64,000 bases of DNA from Bacteroidaceae bacterium (GCA_017542145.1 JAFXXQ010000047.1:1-64000); one strand, 5' to 3'. Positions 32,118 through 42,300 are shown, numbered from the stretch's first letter. Numbers and translations are program-made. The notes: generated from the letters alone by a model not told the origin.

Positions 32118-35100
32118 TTAGTTAATCTTTGCTTTCTGCACCTGCACCGTGCCGTCGGAGAGATGGCGGCGTACGATGTAAATGCCACGAGGCTTGACAC
32201 CCTTCTCGATGCTGACAGGACGTCCGTTGAGGTCGTAGTACTCCGTGCGGATGACAACGGGTGCGACGGTGGCAGGATGGACGGATAGCTCGGGGTCGTC
32301 GGTAATGCGGAGGATGCCCGACGAGGCGAGGTCGGTGATGTCCCAATAGAGGCCTTCGGGAAGGGCGCCCAGGCTGAGTGACTCGGGGTTAACGTCTGAC
32401 GACGCAGCCGTCCACAACTGAAACTCCCTGCCTACGGTGAGGCCGCTGATGCCCTCGCGGACGGCGATGATCAGATGGCCGTTCATCACGAAGTCGGCAA
32501 TGCCCGTCAGCCTCGTGTAGAGGCTTTGGCTGGAGATGGTGAACTGGAGCGTAGCGCCGCGAGCGACGGTGACGCGCTGGGTGCCGAAGTCGAGGGTGCC
32601 GCTCACGGAACTCTCCTTGACGCCTGGGCGGAGCAAGCCACCGCTGCTGATGGTGACAGCGCCGGCGAGGCTGCCGACTCCCGTGAGGGCTGCACCGCTC
32701 TTGACGGTGAGCGCCCCCGTGCCCAGCATAGGCTTGGTGGCCTTGCTGTTGTTCAGGCAGAGCGTGCCCTCGCTGATGGTATTGGTGCCTGTATGGTCGC
32801 TCCCCTGCGAGGTGAGCGTCATCACGCCAGTACCCACCTTCTCGAAACGGGTGCCCGAGCCCGTGAGCGTGCCGCCGAACTCGAAGTCCGCATTCAGCGA
32901 GCCCACCTGCCACGTGTTGGCGCCGCTGGCAGAGCTGCTGAGCGAACAGCTACCGCCCAAACGGCCTGAGCCGGTGACAGCGCCGATTCTATAGGTCTTG
33001 CCCGTGCTCTGCAACTCTATGCCGGAGGGGATGTTGAACGTGCCCTTGGGCATACCCTTGGCATTGTTCAGGCAGAAACGGCCGTCGCCACTGAGGCCCG
33101 TCGGCTTGACGATGCCCTCGAACGCCGACCAGTCGCCATTGAAGGCGGCACGGGTGGCATTCCAGCCATTACCCTTCACCAACGGATAGTAGACGGTGAG
33201 GGTGCCTGCCCCCGTCAGTCGGTTGCTGTAGGTACCGCGGGCGGCATAGCAGTTCAGCGTGGCAGTCTTACCGGCAGGGACGTCGATGGGGGTGGAGGAA
33301 TCACCCGTGAAGTTGAGCGTGCCACCCTGCATCTCCACCACAGCAGCAGGGGTGGTGCATGAGGCTTCCACCGTCCCGCTGACAACAATCAGCCGGTTGA
33401 GTGAACTGCTGTTCGTCTTCAACTTCAGCCAGCCGTTGCCCTTCTTGGTGAGCTGTGTGCCTGTGAAAGCTTTGTCCATCACGAAGTCGGCACTGTTGTT
33501 GATGATGCCTCCTGCGATGCTCTCCAGTTTCATCGGACTCCCCATTTCGACAGTGGCCGTAGTCTGCAGCGTGGCGCCGTTTTCGATGATGAACAGGTTG
33601 CTGTTTGTGACGATGCCGCCCAGATTACCCGTTTCGCTGTAGGGATTGGAGAGTTTGCTGACGCGGACGGTGCCGCCGCTGATGCGTGTGCCGCCTGTGT
33701 AGCTATTTTCGCCGCTGACGGTCAGGGTGCCCGTGCCGAGCTTGACAAGCTTCGAGCCACCTGCCAGACTGCCCGAGCCGCCGAGAATGTAGGATTCCGT
33801 GTTATCGAAGAGCACCGTGTCAGCGATGATTTCGCCCGAGAGATTAACCGTAAACTGCTGTGCCCTATCGGTGAAGCGGACATTGTCGCCTACCACAAAG
33901 ACATCGGACTCACCACCATGGAGGAAGTTAGCCGTCTGAGCAAAGTCCCACGTGGTGCCCTCAACGCCTGTCCACTCGACAGTAGCGGCGTCGCGCACCC
34001 CGCTGACCAACAGCGAGAGCACACCGTCGGCATAGTCCAGCCGGGCATTGGCTCCGCTGAGCCCCTCTAGCTTGATGGATTTTATATCCCCCTCAATCTT
34101 CGGCACACGGACAAGGGGATAGCGGCCGGGAGCAAGCTTCGACGGTTCGATTTCCGCCATCATTTCCATAGGCACAAAGTCAAAGACCGGGGTGGTATAG
34201 GCAGGAGTCGTGGTGTTGGCCGTGGTCCTCAACGTCAGCACCTGCCGGACGATGAGACTGTCGCACCCCAGCGAAGAGGAGAAGAGACGGAACCGCACCC
34301 TTGCGCCAAAGGCCAGCGTCAGGCTGTCCATCGACAGGCCGGCGGGACAGATGCACTTGACGTAATCGTTACGGGGAATCAGCGTCGAGCCGTATTCCGC
34401 CGTCACACTCTTTCCGAAGTCCACGTCTCCCACAAGCGTGGCAAAACGATTGACCCACACACGGCTGTTGGGCACAGAGCCTACGATGTTGACGGTGCCT
34501 GCCCAGATGTCGGTGTTGCCGCTGTGGGTATGGTCGCCCATGTTCAGATAGAGGCTGCCGTCGCCCTGCTTGACCAGACGTGTCTGTCCGGAGAGATGTC
34601 CCGCAAGATTATGGGAGTAGCTTTTGCGGGCAATGTTGTTATTGTCGTTGTTGCCCTGCACCCAGGTGGGTGCGTTGTCAGTGAGGATGGCAGGCTGAGC
34701 GCCCTCGGCGAGGGTAGCTGTCATATCGCCCGTCTCACAGAGCAGGACGTGGGTGCCGTCGTGCTCTTTCCCGATGGCGCCGCCATTGGCAATCTCCGTG
34801 CGGCCGGTCATGGTGAGTGGCGGCGGGGCAAGGGTGATGCCCTCCAGCTGCCCGAGGAAGTAGCTGGCGTGGGGCGGCTGGTTGTAGCCGCACATCTGCC
34901 ACACCATGGCCTGACGGTACTGGTGGTCGTGCCACAGGGTGTAGTTGCGCCAGGGGGTATAGTCGGTGGTGGTGTAGATGCGTAGCTTCATATTGTCGGT
35001 GGTGCGCAGGACGAGTTCCTCGCGCCAGTCGCCCAGGATGTCTCCCTGTGCCGAGGGGGTGTTCTTCGTCCAGTTGCAGAGCTTGGTGCCTGATGAGGAG

Positions 35101-36725
35101 AAAATAGAACCGCGCCCATACTTCCAGATGACGGCGTTGCCCTCAGTGGCATCGCCGTCAAGGGATTCCTCGCAGAGGTCGCCGTCCCAGTAGATGCGGA
35201 AATTCTGTGTGATGCCACCCTTGTCGGTGCTGACAATGGCATCGGAGGTAAGGCTGATAACGCCTGCCGAATGGCCTGAGACAGCCTGCGAGCCGAGCCA
35301 TTGGTTTGAGAAATTGCCCGCCATGGCGCGGCCGTCGTCACGGGTGCTCACCTCGCGGAAATAGATCTTGGAGGTGGTGGCATCGCGGTAGTTGTTATTG
35401 GGGCTTGACTCGTTGCAGGCAAAAACCTCCTGTCCGTGGCGATAGGGGTCGAGGTCGCTGCAGTGGATGGCGTCGCCATGGCCGAGACCGGTGGTGGAGA
35501 GGCCCTTGCCATTGTCATCGATGACCATGCTGCCATAGACAATCTCGTCGCGCCCATCCCAATCGACATCGGCAATCATGTAGTTGTGGTTGCCCTGCCC
35601 ATACCAGCTGCCGGGCAGCCCGTCGCTCTTCCACTCCCAAAGCTTCGTCAGCTTGTGCGCTTCGGGGTTGACATCGAAGGCGGCGAAGTGGTGCTTGGTG
35701 TAGATGCCGCGTGCCAAGAAGATGCTGGCATGACGTCCGTCGAGGAAGGGTGCGCCGAAGAAGTACTTCGACGAGCGGTGGCCGTAGCCGTCGCCCCAGT
35801 CGTTGGCGTTGCCGCGTGGCAGCGGATAGTCGATGTAGGGACGGCTGTCGTTCGTGCCGATGGGATAAGGCTTGCCCGTAGCGCCCTCCAGATAAATAAG
35901 GTATTCGGCGCCCTCGTGGGTGTAGGCCATGTTGCCATCGTCGTGGTTAACGGAGCCGCGGCTGTTGTAGGTGGCGCTGCCGATGAGCTGTTGATGCATC
36001 TTCCCATCGTTGCCCCGATAGTGGATAATCATATTATCAGCGCCGCGGAGCAGCACCTCGGCCTTGCCGTCACCATCCCAGTCGTAGGCCACAAAGTTGA
36101 TTTCAACGCTGCCACCGCTGACCATATTGGGGCCTATATCGATGTACCACAACCGGGTGCCATCAAGCCGATAAGCCTCGAGCATGGTGTAGTTGCTGCC
36201 GCTGACGGGGTAGCCCTTGTCGGCATCGGCTTGGTTGATGCGCTTGAGGAGGAGTTCTGAGACGCCGTCGCCGTCGAGGTCGCCCAGCGAGACGTCGTTC
36301 GCCGTGTACTCCGTGGTGACGTCCGCGCCGCTGCGGCTCATCACGGGCTGCAACGGCACCTCCAGGTACTGCCGCTGCCAGGGGGCGACGGCTGCCGAGG
36401 GCTCCTGCTCCACGCCGTTCACCACTGCCGCCACCGTGTAGCGGCTGTCGAGGGTGCCCGAGCCATCGACGTAGTTGCTCACCTTGAGCGGCGTGTCGTT
36501 GAGCTTCACGCCGTCGCGGTAGAGGTTGTAGGTCACGTCGTAATACTCTTCGCCGAAGATGCGCCACGAGGCGAACACGCCGCCCGACGTCTTCACCGCC
36601 ACCAGCCCGCGGTCCAGCTTGTCCGATGGGCGCTGCGCCCATGCTGTGCCCACCAACATTGTTGACATCAGCGCCACTACTGATAACCGACAAACGCAAA
36701 CAATCCATTTTTTCATCGCTTTCAT
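32118..36725 (-). CDS. Giant PL11 rhamnogalacturonan lyase fused to autotransporter-type repeats and a secretion tail
   Basis: 1535 aa. A signal peptide (cleavage near AWA-QRP) precedes a PL11 domain (~32-640). This has an N-terminal fibronectin-like region and the eight-bladed propeller with calcium-loop motifs such as SLGDLDGDGVSELLLKR, YDWDGDGKAEVL, ADVDWDGRDEIVYG and GDILGDWREELVLR. It should cleave the rhamnogalacturonan-I backbone. From ~700 to ~1400 there is a beta-helix-like stretch with autotransporter-associated repeats (LVKLGTGTLTVSGENSYTGG, then TRISGGTVRVS near 995; VGTGVMTLTS near 1295; SSGGLLRPG). The C-terminus YDLNGRPV...RGIYIVRRHLSDGTVQVQK is a type IX-like sorting tail. Ordinary PL11 enzymes are about 600-750 aa. 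No outer-membrane autotransporter barrel is present. Confidence 0.85.
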   Translation of the reverse strand: MKAMKKWIVCVCRLSVVALMSTMLVGTAWAQRPSDKLDRGLVAVKTSGGVFASWRIFGEEYYDVTYNLYRDGVKLNDTPLKVSNYVDGSGTLDSRYTVAAVVNGVEQEPSAAVAPWQRQYLEVPLQPVMSRSGADVTTEYTANDVSLGDLDGDGVSELLLKRINQADADKGYPVSGSNYTMLEAYRLDGTRLWYIDIGPNMVSGGSVEINFVAYDWDGDGKAEVLLRGADNMIIHYRGNDGKMHQQLIGSATYNSRGSVNHDDGNMAYTHEGAEYLIYLEGATGKPYPIGTNDSRPYIDYPLPRGNANDWGDGYGHRSSKYFFGAPFLDGRHASIFLARGIYTKHHFAAFDVNPEAHKLTKLWEWKSDGLPGSWYGQGNHNYMIADVDWDGRDEIVYGSMVIDDNGKGLSTTGLGHGDAIHCSDLDPYRHGQEVFACNESSPNNNYRDATTSKIYFREVSTRDDGRAMAGNFSNQWLGSQAVSGHSAGVISLTSDAIVSTDKGGITQNFRIYWDGDLCEESLDGDATEGNAVIWKYGRGSIFSSSGTKLCNWTKNTPSAQGDILGDWREELVLRTTDNMKLRIYTTTDYTPWRNYTLWHDHQYRQAMVWQMCGYNQPPHASYFLGQLEGITLAPPPLTMTGRTEIANGGAIGKEHDGTHVLLCETGDMTATLAEGAQPAILTDNAPTWVQGNNDNNNIARKSYSHNLAGHLSGQTRLVKQGDGSLYLNMGDHTHSGNTDIWAGTVNIVGSVPNSRVWVNRFATLVGDVDFGKSVTAEYGSTLIPRNDYVKCICPAGLSMDSLTLAFGARVRFRLFSSSLGCDSLIVRQVLTLRTTANTTTPAYTTPVFDFVPMEMMAEIEPSKLAPGRYPLVRVPKIEGDIKSIKLEGLSGANARLDYADGVLSLLVSGVRDAATVEWTGVEGTTWDFAQTANFLHGGESDVFVVGDNVRFTDRAQQFTVNLSGEIIADTVLFDNTESYILGGSGSLAGGSKLVKLGTGTLTVSGENSYTGGTRISGGTVRVSKLSNPYSETGNLGGIVTNSNLFIIENGATLQTTATVEMGSPMKLESIAGGIINNSADFVMDKAFTGTQLTKKGNGWLKLKTNSSSLNRLIVVSGTVEASCTTPAAVVEMQGGTLNFTGDSSTPIDVPAGKTATLNCYAARGTYSNRLTGAGTLTVYYPLVKGNGWNATRAAFNGDWSAFEGIVKPTGLSGDGRFCLNNAKGMPKGTFNIPSGIELQSTGKTYRIGAVTGSGRLGGSCSLSSSASGANTWQVGSLNADFEFGGTLTGSGTRFEKVGTGVMTLTSQGSDHTGTNTISEGTLCLNNSKATKPMLGTGALTVKSGAALTGVGSLAGAVTISSGGLLRPGVKESSVSGTLDFGTQRVTVARGATLQFTISSQSLYTRLTGIADFVMNGHLIIAVREGISGLTVGREFQLWTAASSDVNPESLSLGALPEGLYWDITDLASSGILRITDDPELSVHPATVAPVVIRTEYYDLNGRPVSIEKGVKPRGIYIVRRHLSDGTVQVQKAKIN

Positions 36726-36732
36726 AACGCAT

Positions 36733-37059
36733 TTATTTCAGTTCGTCCAACATAGATTGCAGTTCGTCGCGGACGTGCTTGAGACGCTCCACCACGACCG
36801 ACGAATCCACCACCTGCTGTTTTGTGCTCTTCAGGCGTTCCTTAGCGAATGCAATAGTCAGTCCCTTGTCCTTCAGCAGATGGGCAATAAGTTTCAGCAG
36901 ACTCAGGTCTTCCTTCGTGTACTGGCGTGCGCCACCCTGAGTTTTGCGCGGCTGCAGCTCGTGGAACTGTTTTTCCCAATAGCGCAACGTCGACTCGGGC
37001 ACGCCGACAATCTGTGCTGTTTCTTTGATGGAATAGTATAGTTTTAAGTCCTTCTCCAT
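36733..37059 (-). CDS. MerR-family transcriptional regulator
   Basis: 108 aa. Classic MerR helix-turn-helix and wing: YYSIKETAQIVGVPESTLRY, WEKQFHELQP, GGARQYTKEDL, then a dimerisation coiled coil (residues ~70-108). It lacks an effector domain, so it may sense nothing or act with a partner. In Bacteroidota this gene commonly follows the M23 peptidase gene that is divergent from alaS, as here (27 bp gap). Confidence 0.9.
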   Translation of the reverse strand: MEKDLKLYYSIKETAQIVGVPESTLRYWEKQFHELQPRKTQGGARQYTKEDLSLLKLIAHLLKDKGLTIAFAKERLKSTKQQVVDSSVVVERLKHVRDELQSMLDELK

Positions 37060-37086
37060 AATCTAATGTTATTTGTGCCAAGGCCT

Positions 37087-37998
37087 TTAGTCCAACATAC
37101 GGCCATGGTTTTCAGCCAGACGGACAATCTGTTCATAGTGCTCGGCATCGAGATCCATGAAATAGAAGTTTACGGGATTGACCTTCTGCCCGCGCTGGAC
37201 AACCTCGTAGTGAACGTGAGGTCCTGTGCTCTTGCCAGTGCTTCCGGAAAGCGCAATCAGTTCTCCGCGCTTCACCTTCTGTCCCACACGGCTGCGGTAG
37301 CTGCTCAGATGGCAGTAGCGGGTACGGTAGCCGTAGCCGTGGTCAATTTCAACGGTCATGCCGTAGCCCTGCTCCCAGTCAGTCGATACCACCGTGCCGT
37401 CAGCCGTAGCAAAAACGGGCGTACCTATATCACAAGTGAAATCCATCCCGAAGTGGAAGCGGACGGTTCCATAGACAGGGTCAATACGAGAGCCGTAGCC
37501 CGAAGCCGTATGTTTGAGATCATTGTTCGAGATGGGCTGGATGGCAGGCAGATGATTCAACATATCCTCGTGGTTCTTGAAGAAACCCACCACTTGGTTG
37601 AAGGATTCCGACTGCAGGTAAAGCTGCTTGGTGAGCATATCCATCTTCTGCGTCACGTTCACCACCAGCCCGGCATCGTCCAACGATTCCAGCGCCTCGT
37701 AGCGGTTGGTGCCACCATAGCCCGCGCTGCGAATTTTGTCCGAGACAGGGTCGGCCATTAGCAGCACACGATAAAGGTTGTCGTCGCGCTGCTGGATGTC
37801 GCTCATCACATCCATAGCCTCGTCCAGACGGTGCGAAAGAATGGTGTATTGGGTCAGCAAAGCTGATTTCTCCTGCTGGAGATGGCGGATCTTACGCGAG
37901 GTGCCGAACAACAGATATGTCACCGCTGCTGCCAACGCCATCAGCATCACCGTCCACAGCACACGACGCATAGTCAATTTATGCTTGTTTTCGCTCAT
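37087..37998 (-). CDS. M23-family (LytM-like) cell-wall metallopeptidase
   Basis: 303 aa. One N-terminal membrane segment (VLWTVMLMALAAAVTYLLFG, ~14-33) and a coiled coil (~38-70) place the catalytic domain in the periplasm. The LytM domain (~165-285) has the zinc ligands in HFGMDF (HxxxD) and HVHYE (HxH), with GYGSRIDPVYG ahead of them and GYRTRYCHLS between them. It should cleave peptide cross-bridges in peptidoglycan or activate an amidase. Transcribed divergently from alaS from an overlapping promoter. Confidence 0.9.
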   Translation of the reverse strand: MSENKHKLTMRRVLWTVMLMALAAAVTYLLFGTSRKIRHLQQEKSALLTQYTILSHRLDEAMDVMSDIQQRDDNLYRVLLMADPVSDKIRSAGYGGTNRYEALESLDDAGLVVNVTQKMDMLTKQLYLQSESFNQVVGFFKNHEDMLNHLPAIQPISNNDLKHTASGYGSRIDPVYGTVRFHFGMDFTCDIGTPVFATADGTVVSTDWEQGYGMTVEIDHGYGYRTRYCHLSSYRSRVGQKVKRGELIALSGSTGKSTGPHVHYEVVQRGQKVNPVNFYFMDLDAEHYEQIVRLAENHGRMLD

Positions 37999-38048
37999 TG
38001 TTCACTATTTTTAGCTGATAAAATGCCGATTTTTCGATTAACATGCGA

Positions 38049-38080
38049 CAAAATTACGGAAACCTCACTATCTTTGCAAA
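38049..38080 (-). promoter_or_regulatory. Promoter of the M23 peptidase gene, overlapping the alaS promoter
   Basis: On the reverse strand TTTG (38080-38077), 20 bp, TAATTTTG (38056-38049). Its -33 box abuts the -7 box of alaS, so the two polymerases should compete. Confidence 0.6.
38069..38076 (+). promoter_or_regulatory. -7 box of alaS
   Basis: TATCTTTG, exact consensus, 35 bp before the alaS ATG at 38112. No clean -33 box; the region is shared with the divergent M23 promoter. Confidence 0.55.
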
Positions 38081-38111
38081 CTTTTTCAGCATTATTTGCA
38101 TAATAACCCTT

Positions 38112-40778
38112 ATGACAGCAAACGAAATCCGCGAATCATTCAAGTCCTTCTTCGCTTCAAAAGGACATCAAATTGTGCCTTCGGCACCCATGGTTATCAA
38201 GGACGACCCCACGCTCATGTTCACCAATGCGGGCATGAATCAGTTCAAGGACATCATTCTCGGCAATACCGTACCGCAGTACCGTCGTGTAGCCGATTCT
38301 CAAAAGTGTCTCCGCGCCAGCGGCAAGCATAACGACCTGGAAGAGGTCGGCCACGACACCTATCATCATACTATGTTTGAAATGCTCGGCAACTGGTCGT
38401 TTGGCGACTATTTCAAGAAGGAGGCCATCGACTGGGCATGGGAATACCTCGTCGATGTGCTTCACCTCAACCCTGCCGACCTCTACGCCACTGTTTTCGA
38501 AGGCAGTCCCTCCGAAGGCATCGAGCGCGACAATGAAGCAGCCAGTTTCTGGGAGCGCCATTTGCCGAAGGATCACATCCTCAACGGCAACAAGCACGAC
38601 AACTTCTGGCAAATGGGCGACACCGGCCCTTGCGGCCCCTGCTCCGAGATCCACATGGACAGCCGCTCTGCCGCTGAGAAGGCTGCGGTCTCAGGCGCCT
38701 CGCTCGTCAACAAGGATCATCCGCAAGTCATAGAGATTTGGAATATCGTCTTCATGCAGTACGACCGTCGTGCTGACGGCACCCTCGCTCCACTTCCTGC
38801 TAAAGTGATTGACACAGGCATGGGCTTCGAACGTCTCGTCCGTACTCTTCAAGGAAAGACCAGCAACTACGACACCGATGTCTTCCAGCCTCTCATTCAC
38901 ACTATCGAGCAGCTCTCGGACATGAAATATGTGCCGGAGGACCTTGAGATTCCTGAAAGCCAGGAAAAGACCAACATCGCTATGCGCGTTGTAGCCGACC
39001 ATGTGCGCACCATCGCATTCTCCGTAGCTGACGGTCAACTGCCCGGCAATGCCAAGGCAGGCTATGTCATCCGCCGTATCCTGCGCCGCGCCGTACGCTA
39101 CGGCTATACCTTCCTCGGACAGCGTCAGGCCTTCATGTATCGCCTCATCCCCACCCTCACGGGCAGCATGGGCGATGCCTATCCCGAACTGAAAGCACAA
39201 CAAACGCTCATTGAACGCGTCATCCGCGAGGAGGAAGAAGCCTTCCTCCGCACTCTTGACACAGGTATTCGCCTCCTCGACCGCATCATTGCCGATGCCC
39301 GTCAGAGCGGCAAGACCGTCGTCAGCGGTACTGAGGCCTTCACGCTTTACGACACCTACGGCTTCCCCCTCGACCTTACTGAGCTCATTCTTCGCGAAAA
39401 CGGTCTCACGGCCGACATCGACGAGTTTAATGCCGAGATGAAGAAACAAAAGGAACGCGCGCGTAATGCCGCCCACAGCGACCTCGGCGACTGGGTTGTC
39501 CTCCGGGAAGGCGAAACCCGTTTTGTCGGCTACGACACAACCGAGCATGACTGCCACATCTTGCGCTACCGCCGCGTCACGCAGAAAAACCGCTCTTATT
39601 GGCAGATTGTCCTCGACGTCACCCCCTTCTATGCCGAGTCTGGTGGTCAGGTAGGCGACATAGGCGTTCTCGTCTGCGACGACGGCAACGACCATCCCGT
39701 TACCATCAACATCACCGACACAAAGAAGGAAAATGGCCTCACCGTCCACATTACCTCTGACGACCTCACCACCCTGCCCCTCGACAGCGACTGGATGGCT
39801 TGCGTCGATACCGACAAACGCGCAGCCACAGCAGCCAACCACTCCTGTACCCACCTTCTCGACGAAGCCTTGCGCACCGTCCTCGGCTCTCACGTTGAGC
39901 AGCGAGGCTCGCTCGTCAACGCTGAAGGCCTCCGTTTCGACTTCAGCCATTTCCAAAAGGTTACGCCTGAGGAAATCCGTCAAGTGGAACATCTTGTAAA
40001 CGCCAAGATCCGGGCCAACGTTCCCCTTACCGACTACCGTGACCTACCTATTGACCAGGCTCGTGAATTGGGTGCCATCGCCCTCTTCGGCGAAAAATAT
40101 GGCGACAAGGTCCGCGTTGTCCAATTCGGCAGCAGCGTCGAGTTCTGTGGCGGCACCCACGTCAGCGCCACGGGTCAGATTGGTATGATGAAAATCCTTT
40201 CGGAGAGTAGCGTTGCTGCAGGTGTGCGCCGCATCGAGGCCGTCACGGGTGCTAAAGTAGAGGAAGTGCTTGATCATTTCCAGGATGAGATTGACTCTCT
40301 TCGCCAGCTCTTTACTGGAGCTCACGACCTCCATGCAGCCATCAGCAAAATACTTGACGAACATAGTGCCCTCAAACGTCAGATTGAGGAAGCCCAGCAT
40401 GAGCGTGCCCTTGCCCTTGCCGATGAACTGGCAAAGAATGCCAACGTCACGACCTCAGGTGTCCGCATTGTCACAGCCCGCCTGCCTCTGCCGGCAGATG
40501 TGGTTAAGGACATTGTTTTCCGTCTGCGCAACCAAAGCCCCGAGAACACCCTGGTTGTCGTTGGCTCTGTCTTCGAGGGTAAGCCCATGCTTACCGTCAG
40601 CGCCTCGGACGACCTTGTCCAAAAGCACGGCGTCCATGCCGGGCAGCTCGTCCGCGAAGCCGCCAAGCTCATCCAGGGCGGTGGAGGCGGCCAGCCTCAC
40701 TTCGCTACAGCCGGAGGTAAGAATCCCGATGCCCTTCCTGTTGCCATCGACAAAGTAGTCGAATTGGCAGGTGTATAA
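38112..40778 (+). CDS. alaS: Alanyl-tRNA synthetase
   Basis: 888 aa, full length. It charges tRNA-Ala and edits Ser and Gly. Aminoacylation domain: [40 protein letters not shown]. The editing domain has [11 protein letters not shown] (zinc/active-site His near 577) and [10 protein letters not shown] near 678. The C-terminal DHHA1-like domain ends [15 protein letters not shown]. The ATG giving [10 protein letters not shown] was chosen; an upstream in-frame ATG at 38043 would precede the promoter. Confidence 0.97.
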   Translation: MTANEIRESFKSFFASKGHQIVPSAPMVIKDDPTLMFTNAGMNQFKDIILGNTVPQYRRVADSQKCLRASGKHNDLEEVGHDTYHHTMFEMLGNWSFGDYFKKEAIDWAWEYLVDVLHLNPADLYATVFEGSPSEGIERDNEAASFWERHLPKDHILNGNKHDNFWQMGDTGPCGPCSEIHMDSRSAAEKAAVSGASLVNKDHPQVIEIWNIVFMQYDRRADGTLAPLPAKVIDTGMGFERLVRTLQGKTSNYDTDVFQPLIHTIEQLSDMKYVPEDLEIPESQEKTNIAMRVVADHVRTIAFSVADGQLPGNAKAGYVIRRILRRAVRYGYTFLGQRQAFMYRLIPTLTGSMGDAYPELKAQQTLIERVIREEEEAFLRTLDTGIRLLDRIIADARQSGKTVVSGTEAFTLYDTYGFPLDLTELILRENGLTADIDEFNAEMKKQKERARNAAHSDLGDWVVLREGETRFVGYDTTEHDCHILRYRRVTQKNRSYWQIVLDVTPFYAESGGQVGDIGVLVCDDGNDHPVTINITDTKKENGLTVHITSDDLTTLPLDSDWMACVDTDKRAATAANHSCTHLLDEALRTVLGSHVEQRGSLVNAEGLRFDFSHFQKVTPEEIRQVEHLVNAKIRANVPLTDYRDLPIDQARELGAIALFGEKYGDKVRVVQFGSSVEFCGGTHVSATGQIGMMKILSESSVAAGVRRIEAVTGAKVEEVLDHFQDEIDSLRQLFTGAHDLHAAISKILDEHSALKRQIEEAQHERALALADELAKNANVTTSGVRIVTARLPLPADVVKDIVFRLRNQSPENTLVVVGSVFEGKPMLTVSASDDLVQKHGVHAGQLVREAAKLIQGGGGGQPHFATAGGKNPDALPVAIDKVVELAGV

Positions 40779-40838
40779 AGCAAAAAGGCACCCTTTGTGT
40801 TAAAAACATGTTAAAGAACATATTTTTCCGCCCGTTTT

Positions 40839-40870
40839 TTTGGCGGGTATGAAAAAACCCTTTACCTTTG
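40839..40870 (+). promoter_or_regulatory. Promoter of a candidate small RNA
   Basis: TTTG at 40839-40842, 20 bp, TACCTTTG at 40863-40870, both in consensus. No start codon with a credible reading frame follows before the terminator at 40914. Confidence 0.7.
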
Positions 40871-40876
40871 CACCGT

Positions 40877-40941
40877 GTTTTTCATGGTATTAGATTTTTA
40901 AAGTTGAAAGATTGGTCGTCGGGATGACGACCTTCTTTTTT
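40877..40941 (+). ncRNA. Candidate ~65-nt small RNA
   Basis: It starts about seven bases after the -7 box and ends in an intrinsic terminator. The body includes TTTTTCATGGTATTAGATTT and AAAGTTGAAAGATT, with no open frame. The core CATGGTATTAGATTT looks familiar to me from Bacteroidales intergenic regions, but I cannot name a family with confidence. Confidence 0.6.
40914..40941 (+). terminator. Intrinsic terminator of the small RNA
   Basis: GGTCGTC (40914-40920), loop GGGAT, GACGACC (40926-40932), then TTCTTTTTT. A perfect 7-bp GC-rich stem with a T-run. Confidence 0.85.
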
Positions 40942-41053
40942 CCCCCACTTTTTCATCAATACCACGCAGAATGGATTACATGTTAATGTAAACAAAATCA
41001 ATAAAACACTTTCCACTCCTAAAAGAAGCATCGACAATTTGACAAAAAAAGGA

Positions 41054-41083
41054 TTGCCATATCGGAAACTTTTTGTATCTTTG
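41054..41083 (+). promoter_or_regulatory. Promoter of the lipoprotein at 41183
   Basis: TTG at 41054-41056, 19 bp, TATCTTTG at 41076-41083. It implies a leader of about 92 nt before the ATG at 41183. Confidence 0.65.
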
Positions 41084-41182
41084 CATCGTCAAAGTGACAA
41101 TGCAGAGGCTAGGAGAAAATGGGTTCTACTCCCTTCCGAAGCATAAAAGTAAAAATAGAACCCTCATTTAAATCTCATTGAT

Positions 41183-42157
41183 ATGAAAAACGTTTTTTTA
41201 TGTGTGATTCTTCTTTGTGGTATTGCCATAATCAGTACCAGTTGTGAAAAAGAACCCACCGTCAATCCCGAGGTTGAAAATGGAACCATGACGGTCGGAA
41301 ATAAAACCGTCAACATCACCACAGCCAACGCTGTCAATTACGACCAGAAAAATGCCATCGTCCTTACCTCAAAGGCCATGACCGCTGCTGATAACGAGGG
41401 AATTGCTGTAATCTTCGACGGTAAAATCGTCCCAGGCACCTATCAGATGTCCGACTCCCAAGCGGGTAATCCTCGTGTGGTAGGGCTAAAAAACTTCAGC
41501 ATGGGCGAACTACAGTTTGTGTTTGATGCTGACAGCAACTTTTTCGGAGATGTTTATTACTGGATCAGCGGCGAACTCTCCATTACCGAGAACCACGGCA
41601 GTTACACCGTCGTTCTGTCAAAATGTACCGCGTCAAATGTAAACCATGCCAACATCAGCCTCTCCGTCAACTTCAATGACGTATTGCAACCCTTTATCAT
41701 TCACAAAGACAACATGTTTGTCATTGATGGATTTGTGAGCCCCATCGGCCTTGCCGGCATCACTTCCATTGGAGGAATGAACAGCATCGGCGAATATGCA
41801 GGTGTCCATTCCATGTTGTTGATGTCAGCCGATCACAAGAGGTCATTTATTGTCAGTTTCGTCGGGAATGAGACCGTCGATGGAGAGTACCAGCTGGGAT
41901 ATCTATTCACCCCATACCTACCGATCTTACCCTGTGTACACGTCGCAACTGACTTTGATTTCTGGACCCTCACACCCCAAACTGGTTATGTCGCCAAGAG
42001 TGGCACTTTAAAAATTGTCACCAATGAAGATGGAACAAAGACTGTCACCATGAGGAATCTCAAACTGAAGAACGTGGAACACGACAACGAGTTCTTCTTC
42101 CCCATTCTCGATGCCGAGCTCACCTATCATGGCATGATGTATGAGATAGGGCAATAA
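41183..42157 (+). CDS. Lipoprotein of unknown function
   Basis: 324 aa. Lipobox STSC with C21. The mature protein is rich in beta strands and Asn/Thr/Val, with no catalytic motif that I recognise. Three stretches (VYYWISGELSITENHGSYTV, MLLMSADHKRSFIVSF and YVAKSGTLKIVTNEDGTKTV) could be successive beta-sandwich modules. Codon use is AT-richer than the flanking alaS. It has its own promoter and stands alone. A surface-exposed structural or binding role is a guess. Confidence 0.7.
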   Translation: MKNVFLCVILLCGIAIISTSCEKEPTVNPEVENGTMTVGNKTVNITTANAVNYDQKNAIVLTSKAMTAADNEGIAVIFDGKIVPGTYQMSDSQAGNPRVVGLKNFSMGELQFVFDADSNFFGDVYYWISGELSITENHGSYTVVLSKCTASNVNHANISLSVNFNDVLQPFIIHKDNMFVIDGFVSPIGLAGITSIGGMNSIGEYAGVHSMLLMSADHKRSFIVSFVGNETVDGEYQLGYLFTPYLPILPCVHVATDFDFWTLTPQTGYVAKSGTLKIVTNEDGTKTVTMRNLKLKNVEHDNEFFFPILDAELTYHGMMYEIGQ

Positions 42158-42300
42158 TCTGGAACGTAGGAAGTCCTTGAAGCCTCAATCCCTGTAACAA
42201 ATCGGCCTCTACTGAGCGGTTTTCTTTTTAACCCGTCACACAAATGAGGCGAAACCAGAGGGATTACTTACAATTAATACATAACATCAGACACTAATCC

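Noticed and set aside
27632..36725. Complete polysaccharide utilisation locus
   Set aside because: No SusC/SusD pair and no hybrid two-component or sigma regulator were found beside the GH51 and PL11 genes.
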